In this document: in pieces, positions 7,554 through 19,500 of the stretch | How positions within the stretch are numbered: position 1 is the stretch's first letter | Layout of the letters: each line of letters starts with the position of its first letter | NCBI GenBank assembly: GCA_022360175.1 | Contig: JAKSDI010000036.1 | Location: 1 to 60,488 of the forward strand | Direction of reading: 5' to 3' | DNA length: 60,488 nt | Origin: Chitinophagales bacterium | GTDB lineage: Bacteria > Bacteroidota > Bacteroidia > Chitinophagales > Saprospiraceae | Notes under the pieces: model-generated | What the model was told of the DNA's origin: nothing | What the model saw: the letters and a program-made list of their open reading frames with translations, nothing else | Databases searched by the model: none | Program-made: the position numbers and the translations under genes

Positions 7554-10500
7554 ATGAGAAACGGCTACGCAGCAATTATTGAAAGAGCAGTAGTATCTTC
7601 TTTGACTCACAATTTGATGAAGTTGACGCTTTTGAGCGGCCTACTGTTGATGTCACAATTCAGCTTTGCACAGTGCGATATTAAAATCAATGATGTAAAT
7701 GTTGATTGCAGTTTTAACAGCGGAAGTAATGATTTTTCTATATCTGTTGATATAGGATGGACAGATGCTGATGGGGTAGATATCGAGATAAGCCTCGGAG
7801 GACAAACACAAACTTATACAACAACATCCGCTGATGGAACTACTACCATCAACGGTTTTTCTCTTTCTACACCTGCCTTTGATTATGCTGTTATGGCAAG
7901 TGTAGTAGGACAAGCAAGTTGTCAGGACATAACTACATTTAATGCCATCGCTTGTACACCAGCTTGCCCAGATTCACCAGATGCTATTGGTGGATATACT
8001 TGGAGAGATGAAAATATTAATGGCATGTTGGATGGTGAGCCAGCCCAAGCAAATGTTAAAGTAGAGGTCTATGACTGCGAAGGAAACCTAGCAGGAACTA
8101 CCTATTCTAACGCTGACGGGCAGTGGTCACTTAGTGGATTAAATGCTAATGAAGATTATCGTGTAGAATTTTCAGCTCAACAAATACCAGGAGTAGATGC
8201 AACTTATATTTCTACTCAAAACCGATCCAATGTACAATTTACAAAAGCAGGTAATTGTGCCGTTAATGCCGCTTTTAAATCAAGCATAGATAATGAAGTA
8301 TGTGAAAATCCGGATAATGTAGGGGATGTATGTGTAGAGAGCTTTAATGAGTTAGATTGGAACAACTTCTCTAATGGAGCCAATCCTTTCCCGTTTCCAC
8401 CTTATGCTTATGCAGCTGGAAGTGACCTGGTATACTGGTCTCGTAGTACAGATGATGCTACTTCTTATACGCACAAAGTATTTCATACGATGTTGGGGGG
8501 AGCAGATGCATATTATTATTTGGAAATGGATGCGGATAATACAGGTAATACTGACAGCAAAGGAGTAGGTGTTGTGTTCTCTTTCGACCGGCCAGTTGCT
8601 CGCCTTCAGTTTAGCCTTTTAGATATAGATATCACAGGTAATGCTGCTGACCGTGTAAGTGTGCAAGGATATCTGGGAGGAATGCCTGTGTCGCTTTCTT
8701 CTACAGATGTAGAGGCTGGTTTGGCAGTTAATATGATTGAGCCTAACCTTTTTGAAGGGGTAATGCCAGCGGCAGATGCCACTACTTTAGGTAATGTAAA
8801 TATAGAATTTCCAAGCCCCGTAGATCAGGTATCTATTACTTTATCACCATCTGCTACAATGGCTTTAGATCCAGATGTACAGGCTATCGGTATTGGTAAA
8901 ATGTATTGGTGTTCAGATAATGTTGCTGTAAATCCTCAGTGTGTAAGATTTTTTGACTGGATGTATTTCCAGGACAATGCTTCCAATCCTACTCCATATT
9001 CAATTGGTGGAATGGATTTGGAAATGACTACCGAAGATCCAGCAGGTATTGCGTCTTCTTCTGGATTTAAGGTAGATAATGATGCGACACCTCTTGGAGG
9101 GCAACGTGGTTTCTGGCCTATATTCATGGATGCAAACGCGGAAGGACAGTATGTAGAAACGAGCATTAGTTTTGAATATGCAGTCGAACAGCTTAGCTTT
9201 TCTATCCTGGATATAGATAGTGATATGGATAGTGGAGATGGTTTTACCTACAAAGATAAAGTGACAGTTTATGGTTATCTGAATGGAGTTGAAGTGCCAC
9301 TGACGATGTCTGATGTGTACACTGGGAATGGTGTACTAGGAGGGAGCGTAAATATAGGAAGCCCCAATGAATATGTAGCAGACAATATGGTGGTAAATAG
9401 TACTTCTGAAGATGGTAATGTTTATATCAGTTTTCCTGATAAGGTAAACGAAATTGTAGTTCGCCTGGAAGCAGGAAGTGGTGTTGCTAATCCAATGGCA
9501 CAATTTATCGGACTGAGTGATCTTAGTTTTTGTATTTGTGCTCCTCGTCCAATTCAGTTAGGAAATCTGGCGTGGAATGATGCGAATGGCAACGGAATTC
9601 AGGAAGCTTGTGAAAAAGGTTTACAGGATTTGAGAGTAAGCCTATATAGTGGAGATGGTGAATTATTAGCTTATACGAATACCGATAACCAAGGGTATTA
9701 TGCCTTTACTAGTTCTGAAGCTGCTACTGAAACCTGGTCATCACAAGGGCAGGTAATGCCTAATACACCTTATTATATCGTATTTGGTAAGAACAGCGAA
9801 AACCCGGATGATAAATTTATCATTGCAGATGGGACTGCTTTCCGTTCAACTTTGCAACAAACAGGACAGGGAACTCATCCATTTATGAATGACTCCGACA
9901 TGCCGTTTGAGGAGGTGACCAATAATATTCCAGGAATTCCTGATGGCCTTCCATATATTAGTTTCACAACAGGAGAGGGAGGAGTTGTTAATACAACATT
10001 GGATGCAGGATTCCAGGAAGTATATTTTGATATTTCAATGACTAAGACATTGGATACCTCACTAACTGCACCACCTTTTGTGCCAGGTGAGCAGGTCGCC
10101 TATTCTATTAAGATATACAATGAAGGCCTGATGAATGCAGAAAGTCTTACTATACTGGATTATATTCCTGATGGCTTAGTTTTGCAAGGAGATGATTGGT
10201 ATTTGACAGGAGATCAGGCGTCTCAGATATTATTGAATTTGGCAGCAGGAGATTCAATAGAATTAAATATAACCTTTACTATTCATCCTTCTTATACAGG
10301 AACTACTATTACCAATATTGCAGAGATTGGCCGTTCTGACAATGCGATTAATCTGGATGATATAGATTCTACTCCTGATTACAATCCTGATAATGACCAG
10401 GCAGGCGAAGATGATTTTGGTTCTGCAACGATTGAGATAAGCCCTGCATTGGTATTTGACCTTGCTCTTGATATGTCGCCTAATGGCGTGGGGCCTTTCC

Positions 10501-13500
10501 AGGCTGGAGATGATGTATCTTTCGATATTACGGTGACGAATGAGGGCATCATGCCAGCAGAAGATGTGCAGGTTGTTAACCGCATCCCGCTAGGCTTAAT
10601 TTTGAATGATCCCAACTGGTCTGACAATAATGGCCTAGCTACGCTAGATACGCCAATTGCGGATATTGGAACGGGTGAAGAAGAAACAGTAACGATCAAT
10701 TTCACGATTGATCCAAACTTTGGCGGTAACTCTATCATTAATGAAGCAGAAATTTATAGCTTCTATAACAACCCCTGGACCGACGATGAAGATTCTTCTC
10801 CCGATAATGATGATGAAAATGAAGATGATCAGGATCAGGTAATTATCCAGATAAGCCCTGCTCCTTTTGATTTGGCTTTAGAGAAGACAGTAGCTACTTC
10901 TGGTCCATTCTCTCCAGGCAGCATCGTTGCGTTTGACTTGACACTTACCAATCAAGGAAATACTACTGCCCATAATATTATCATTAATGACTATTATCCT
11001 GCCAGTTTAATACCAACAGGCAGTAACTGGGAATATCAAAATGGAGTAGCACAACATCCTGCTATTGCTTCTTTAGCACCAGGTGCTTCGACAACTATCC
11101 AGATTACCTTTATTGTTAATTCTAACTATCAGGGAACTAGTATTACTAATAGAGCAGAAATCTATTCTGTAGGTGGTGATCCTGATGATGAAGATTCCGT
11201 ACCAGGTAATGGAAGTACCCAGGAAGATGATGATGATGACGCTACTATTAGTATCCAACAACAGATACAGGTATTTGACCTTTCTTTAACAAAGGAAATT
11301 GATGCACTGACTACTCCTGGCCCTTATCAGGCAGGTGATCCTGTTCGTTTCATTCTTACAGTGACCAATGAGGGGAATGTAACAGCTAATAATGTACAGA
11401 TTGCAGATTATGTACCTGCTGGTTTGCTAATGGCAGATTTTGACTGGATACCTTTTGGTAATACTGCGATTCTGGCTGCACCAATTCCTTCAATCGAACC
11501 TGGAGAGTCAGAAAGTGTAACCATCGATTTCTATATTAGTGATGGTTTTATTATTGGTCAAATTGAAAACCTAGCTGAAATATACAGTGCATTTAATCCA
11601 AGCGGACTGGATGACCTCGATTCTTATCCAGGCAATGGTATTAATAATGGAGAGGACGATGAAGGAGTAGCTTACCTGCAAGTTGTGGGAATACCTGATC
11701 GTTTTGACCTGGCACTGGAAAAGAATATTAATACAACAGCAACTCCTGGCCCATTCTATCCTGGAGGTACTATAACCTTTACGCTGAGCGTTACAAATGA
11801 AGGAACACTACCTGCTACTCAATTCCAGGTAGGAGATAATGTGCCTCAGGGACTTACTCTAAATGATCCTGATTGGGTACTTGTACCAGGAGGAGCAATA
11901 CTCAATACTCCAATTACAGATTTAGAACCAGATGAGACCGTAGATATAGATATAACTTTTACGATCAACTCTAATTATACAGGAACAACTATTACAAATT
12001 ATGCTGAAATCGTTGCCGCTACCAACCCAATGGATATGGAAGATGAGGATTCAACGCCAAACAACGCGGTATTAGCAGAAGATGATACCGATAATGCCCA
12101 ATTTGTAATACAACAGGATTTTGACCTGGCCTTTAGCAAAACAATAGTGACGGCGGGACCTTATGAGCCTGGTGATGTAATTACGTACAATCTGACTGTA
12201 TATAATCAAGGTAGTATAACTGCGACAAATATTCTGTTATATGATTACTACCCAACACAATATCTAACATTAAATGATACAGACTGGCAACCAGTAAATG
12301 GAAATATCCTCCAAATGGATGATCCTATCCCGTCTCTGGCACCAGGAGAATCTGTCGTTGTTCCAATTACCTTTACGATAAAATCTCAAACATCTTGTGG
12401 AGTAGTTATCACCAACTGTGGAGAGATAGCATATGCAAACAACGCATCTGGCCTGAATGATAGTGACTCCGTACCTGCTAATGGTAGTCATGATGAAGAT
12501 GATGATGATGCAATAGATATAGTCGTTAGCTGTGTGCAAACATTTGACCTCGCATTGGAGAAGAGCCTGAATACTTCACTAACTCCTGGTCCATTTAATC
12601 CGGGAAGTGGAGTTTCTTTCCTTATTGAAGTAACCAATGAAGGAGAAGTAGCTGCACAAAATATCGAAATAGAAGATTACATTCCTGCTGGCTTGATACT
12701 GGTAGACCCTGATTGGTCGGCTGTAGGAAGTATTGCAACACTCAATAATCCGATTGCGAGCCTGGCACCAGGAGCTTCCACTACGGTTGTTATTGATTTT
12801 GCGATTAGCCCCGCATTTGGAGGAACATCATTAGTGAATTATGCTGAAATAGGAGGTGCTTCAAATGTTCCCGGATTGAGTGATACAGATTCTACACCAG
12901 GCAATGGTAGTGCAGGGCCTAGTGAAGATGATTATGATAATGCAATCATTTCTGTTGTACAACAGGATTTTGACCTGGCTTTAAGCAAATCTTTAAATAC
13001 AAGCGTAACGCCTGGTCCATTTATGCCTGGTAGCACAGTGACTTTTGAAATTGAAGTTCTGAATCAAGGGATTGTTACTGCTCAAAATATTCAGATACGA
13101 GAGTATATTCCTCTTGGATTAGTATTGAACGACGTAAACTGGACAGCTGTAGGTAGTGTGGCAGAGCTGAACCTTCCGATCGGTAGTTTAGCACCAGGAG
13201 CTTCTACAACCGTAAATGTAAGCTTTACTATTGATCCAAGCTTTACAGGAACAAGCCTTACCAACTATGCGGAAATAGGATCTGCTTTCAACTCTCCAGG
13301 TTTGGATGATTCGGATTCTACACCAGGCAATGGTAGTGCAGGAGCGAATGAGGATGATTATGATGGAGCAACAATTTCTGTTTCTCAGGCAGATTTCGAC
13401 TTGGCATTGAGCAAATCATTACTGTCTGCTGGTCCATTCCAGCCAGGGGATGCTGTTACATTCCGCCTGACATTAACGAATGAAGGAGGTATAGCTGCTC

Positions 13501-16500
13501 AAAGTGTACAATTGCGAGACTATGTACCACTAGGCTTGACTCTTAATGATGTAAACTGGACAGCAAACGGCTCGACTGCTACTTACAATACACCGATCAC
13601 TAATTTACAACCAGGTGCATCTGTAGTAGTGGATGTAAGCTTTACTATCAACCCAAGCTTTACAGGAACAACTATTACCAACTTCGCAGAAATTGGTAGT
13701 GCAACCAATGGACAAGGCCTTGCTGATTCGGATTCTACACCAGGCAATGGTAGTGCAGGAGCCAGTGAAGATGATTTCGACAGTGCAGTACTATCAATTG
13801 CTCAGCAACAGTTTGACCTGGCATTGACCAAGTCTTTGAATACGAATCTGACTCCAGGGCCATTTAATCCTGGTAGTACGGTTACCTTCACCATTTCAGT
13901 GACGAACCAAGGGAATTTAACTGCTCAAAATGTACAACTGAATGATTATATCCCACTAGGATTAATCCTAGCAGATAATAACTGGACTGCAAATGGTACT
14001 ACAGCAACCCTAAATGCACCAATTGCATCCCTGGCACCAGGAGCGGTTGCTAGTCGTAACATTACCTTCACCATTTCTCCTAGTTTCACAGGATCACTGA
14101 TTACCAACTTTGCAGAAGTAGGAGGGGCGAGTAATGTATTAGGTGTAGGAGATATAGACTCTACACCAGGCAATGGTAGTGCAGGAGCTAGTGAAGATGA
14201 TTTTGATAGTGCAGCTATTAGCGTATCTGTTGCACCGATATTTGACCTGGCTCTAAGCAAAACGCTTAATACATCTGCAACTCCTGGTCCATTCCAGCCC
14301 GGCGACTTAGTAACATTTGAAATAACGGTAAGCAACCAGGGTAATGTTACTGCACAAAATATTGAAATCAAGGACTACATGCCTTCTGGTATGTTGCTGG
14401 CAGATGCCAACTGGTCAGCTTTGGGAAGTACTATTGTACGAAATAACCCAATTTCCAGCCTTCCTCCAGGAGCATCTACCAGTGTAAATGTAACGATGGT
14501 GATTGATCCGTCTTTCTCTGGCACAAGTATCGTAAACTTTGCAGAGATAAGTGGTGCTAGTAATGGAAGTGGGCTTAATGACGTAGACTCTACACCAAAC
14601 AATGGTTTTGCTGGACCTACAGAAGATGATCTGGATTCTGCATCTATTAGTGTGACTACTCAGACGTTTGATTTAGCACTCAACAAAACGGTATCATCCA
14701 GCACTCCTGGTCCTTATATTCCAAATGCAATGGTTACTTATGATCTGACGATCATTAATCAGGGAGAGGTAACAGCAACCAATGTTCAGGCAAGAGACTT
14801 TATTCCAACAGGTTTGATATTGGTAGATAGTGACTGGACACAGATTGGAGGCGTTGCAACCTATAACAATAGCATCCCTAATATTGCTCCGGGTGGTTTC
14901 TTTACCGTGAGTATCGAATTTGTGATTGATCCTGCTTTCACAGGCACTTCAATTATCAACTTTGGTGAGATATTATCAGCAAATAATACATTGGGTATTC
15001 CTGATTCGGATTCTACGCCGGGCAATGGTAGCTCAGCACCAGGTGAAGACGACTATGATAGTGCAGTCATTTCTATTTCTACGGAAATAGATCCCGGCTT
15101 TGACCTGGCATTGACAAAAGTAGTTAATACGGCTGTTACCCCTGGTCCATTCTCACCAGGTAGCAATGTGACATTCGAAATTACGGTTACCAACCAGGGA
15201 GATTTTGACGCATATAATGTTGAAGTTACAGATTATATTCCTACTGGCCTTCAACTGGCGGATGCCAATTGGGCACAACTAGGTAATACAGCAGTACGCG
15301 TTATTCCAGGTCCTATCCCTGCAAGTGGTGGTACTGCTACGGTTAATATCAGCTTCCAGATTGATGTATCTTATTCTGGTGCAGCAATTACTAACTACGC
15401 TGAAATTAGCTTTGCTGATGATGATAATATATTGAGCAATACACCTCCTACAGACATCGATTCTCAGTATGATTCAAACAATACGAACGATGCTGGTGGA
15501 CAACCTAATAGCCCTTCTGATAATGCGATCAATGGAAATGGACAGGGAACTCCTGGTTCAGATATGGCTGCATTGGATGAAGATGACCATGATCCTGCAA
15601 TGATCGTACTGGACAATTGTTCTGGCCTGACTGCAGGTACAAATGGTTTCTTACAAATATGCCTGACTTGTAATCCAAGTTCTGTATTCGTTGATTTGTT
15701 TGGAGCACTCGGAGGCAATCCAAGTATGGGAGGAGTTTGGACAGATAATAGTGGTTCTGGGGTTAACTTAATGGACCCTACGAATGTAAATATCACCAAC
15801 CTGGCGGCAGGTACTTATTTCTATACATATACAGTAGGTGGCCAGGGAATATGTCCTCCATCTTCTGCAATTGTAGAACTGGAAATTCAAAATATCACTA
15901 CTTATGCTTGTAATGATGTAGTCAATCTGGTATTCGGTATTGATAACTGTGTACGAGAGGTGACTCCAGATATGATATTAGAAGGTAGTGATGCCTGTAT
16001 GGGATCTTTTGTAGTCAACTTGATTAACCCATTTGGGCAAAGCATAGGTAACACAGTAACCGGAGCTCAGGTAGGCCAAACTCTAATAGCAGAAGTAATT
16101 GATCCATATTGTGGTATCTTATGTACAGGATTGGTAAACGTGATTGATCAGACCCCTCCCACGCTAATTTGCCCTACTCAGAATGTAGATTTAGTATGTG
16201 GAGACATCGATTCTGTACTGAATAATCCTAATAGCCTCTTGGTAACGGGAGAACCTACCGTGTTCGACAATTGTGCTGACTTTGTCACTGTGACATTTGA
16301 AGATGTATTGTTGAGTACTCCTGATTGTGCTAATCAGCAAATTAGCCGTACGTTCACAGCAGTAGATCCTGCGGGTAATAGCACACAGTGCACACAAATC
16401 ATCATAATTAGTTTAGCTACAGCTGATGATATTATTGCTCCACCAGCAGTGGTAGATTTTGAATGCGATGAAATTATACCTTTGGATTCCGAAGGTAATC

Positions 16501-19500
16501 CTCATCCATCAGTTGCAGGTTATCCTATGGTAGCAGGCTATTTTGGAAATTATCCAATTGATCAGACGATTTGCAACGTGGGAGCTTCTTACGATGATTC
16601 TAGCCCGATCGTGATTTGTGAAGGTACTACCAAAATTGTACGTACCTGGACGGTACTAAACTGGTGCGATGGTGGCCCTAACGGAATTATTACTCTTTCT
16701 CAGGTAATCAAAGTAGGAGATACCACAGGACCACAGGTGACTTGTCCAAATGTAGATTATAATAACGATGGGGTTATTGATCCTCTGGTATTCTCTACCA
16801 GTCCTTTCGATTGCTCTGCTACTTTTGTGGCACCACTACCACAAGTAACTGATAATTGTTCAGGCTGGGAGGTGCATACAGATATTTTAGTAGAACAAAT
16901 CAACCCAATCTATAATCTGTATGATCTTCTGATTGGTTATGATACAGTAATGGTAGTTGTAGCATCCATACCGCCTAATGATCCTAACCGCGTAGTTAGT
17001 GGTATTCCGGTAGGTTGTCATATTATGCGTTATACAGTTACAGATGATTGTGATAATGTCACTATTCAGGAATGCGATTTCTGTGTAATTGATGACATAG
17101 AACCTACAGCAGTATGTGATGATGATCTAAATATTTCGATTGGTGGTGGTGGCTTTGCTCGTGTCTTTGCTGAAGACATAGACGAAGGTAGCTCTGATAA
17201 CTGTGGTATTGACACCATACTGGTACGTCGCTTGATAGAAATTGACCAGGTAGATTGTGTGCCAGTAACTCCATACTATAGTGATTGGGCAGGTTATGTA
17301 GATTTCTCTTGCTGTGATGTGAATACAATGGTTACCATAGAACTTCAGGTAATTGATATTTATGGCAATACCAATATATGCTGGTTAAGCGTACTGATTG
17401 AAGATAAAATCAATCCTTACTGCTATGCGCCGATTAATACAAATATCAGTTGTGCAGATTTGCCTGTAGATTTTGATGCTACAGATACTACTCAACTACA
17501 ACTTCTATTTGGCAATGCAACAGCCCAGGATGATTGTGGTGCCGTTTCTACAATGGAACTGACTCCAATTGTCAATCTTGATATGTGTGGCTTTGGTACC
17601 ATTATTCGCCGCTTCAAAGCAACGGATGCAGTAGGTAATGAATCAACCAATACTTGTCAGCAAATTATCACAATTGATCAGGAGTTTAATTATACGATTA
17701 AGTTCCCTAAGGATGCGGAAGCTGATTGTGCAGTGCCTGATGCAGATACGATCCTGCTCAATGCAATGGGATGTGATATGCTTTCAGTCAGTGTAACGGA
17801 TGAAATCTTTACTCCATTACCAGGATCAGGAGCAACAGAATGTTATAAGATTTTCCGTACCTATCGCGTGTTGAATATGTGTGAGTACGATGGTACCTCC
17901 GAGGCAATTGTAATTGGTAGAGATGAGGATTGTGATGGAGAACCAGGTGATGAAGATGTATGGATTGTTCGTCAACCAAATACAACCTATGTAGATAGAG
18001 ATGATGATCCATCTAATATAGTACCTGCCTTTGGTACCAAAGGTTTTGCATGTGATGGTACAACCAATCCGACCGGTTACTGGAGAACTACTCCATCCGT
18101 AGGATTATGGGAGTATACTCAGATCATTAAGGTAGTAGATAATACAGCACCACAGGTAAGCTTTACAGAGCCAGCACCATTCTGCAGCATTGATGAAGTC
18201 TCTTGTAATGCAACGGTTCAGTATCCATTCTTCGTGACAGAAAACTGTTCGCCAGATGACCTGATCTTACAGGTATTCCTGGATGCTAATGCTGATGGTA
18301 CCATAGATTTCGACCTGACCAATACACCAAATGTTACGGGTACTTATCCAAACTATATGATAACTGGTGAGTATCCGCTTGGTAATCACGAATTCATTGT
18401 ACAAGTAGAAGATCAATGTGGTAGTAATACCAGCTCTGCAACATTGCCATTTGAAGTAGTAGATTGTGCGGCACCTTCATTTACGTGTCTGAATGGCCTT
18501 GTATTTGAACTGTCTCCATTACCTCCAAATACAGATATTGATGGTGATGGTACAATTGATATAGCAGGGGTTGGTATTTGGGCATCCGACTTTACAATCA
18601 GTGCAAGCGATTGTAATGATGATACAATAGCCTACTCTATTAACCTGGTAGGAGAACAACCTGATTTCAATCAAACAAGCTTATACTTCTCTTGCGAAGA
18701 TACAGGTACAGTAGCTATTGAGATTTATGTTTGGGATAGTGAATACAACCCTTACTCTGTACAACCTGATGGCACTGTAGGTGGGCCAAACTATGATTTC
18801 TGCCAGACTTATGTACTTATTCAGGATAACGGTAGCTATTGTGGTCCTGCACCAGGACCAATGATGGCTGGTTTAATCGCCAGAGAAAATGATGATACAG
18901 TAGAGGGGGTTGAAGTATCTCTAAGTGGTCAGATGAGTATGATGATGATGACCGCAGAGAATGGTACTTATGAATTTGAAGATCTGGAAATGGGATATGA
19001 TTACAGCATAACACCTTATCTGGATGATGATCATAGAAATGGTGTTTCTACCTTCGATATGCTCCTTATTCAGCAGCATTTGTTAGGGGTATCTATGCTG
19101 GATAGTCCATATAAGATGATTGCAGCAGATGTGAATAGATCTAACTCTATTACTACTTTAGACCTTATCCAAATTCAGCGTATCATACTTGGTATTGATC
19201 TGGTATTCCCTAATAATACTAGCTGGAGGTTTGTAGATGCTGCTTTCTCGTTCCCGGTTCCAACGAATCCATGGTTTACAACATTCCCGGAAACGGTGAA
19301 TATAAATGACCTCTCTACCGATGTGTTGGCCAATAACTTTATAGCAGTTAAAACAGGTGATGTTAATAATACTGCGACAACTACTTCTGACCTGGTAGAT
19401 GTAGATGGCCGTAACTTTGATGGCTTCTTTACACTAGAGCTTCCTGAAACCAGGCTGAAGCCAGGCGAGACGATAGAAGTACCTGTCACGGCAGCTCAGC

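Noticed and set aside
10379-14602. Several antisense frames of 75-140 codons inside the DUF11 array
   Set aside because: They recur with the repeat period and follow from the biased codon use of the sense repeats.
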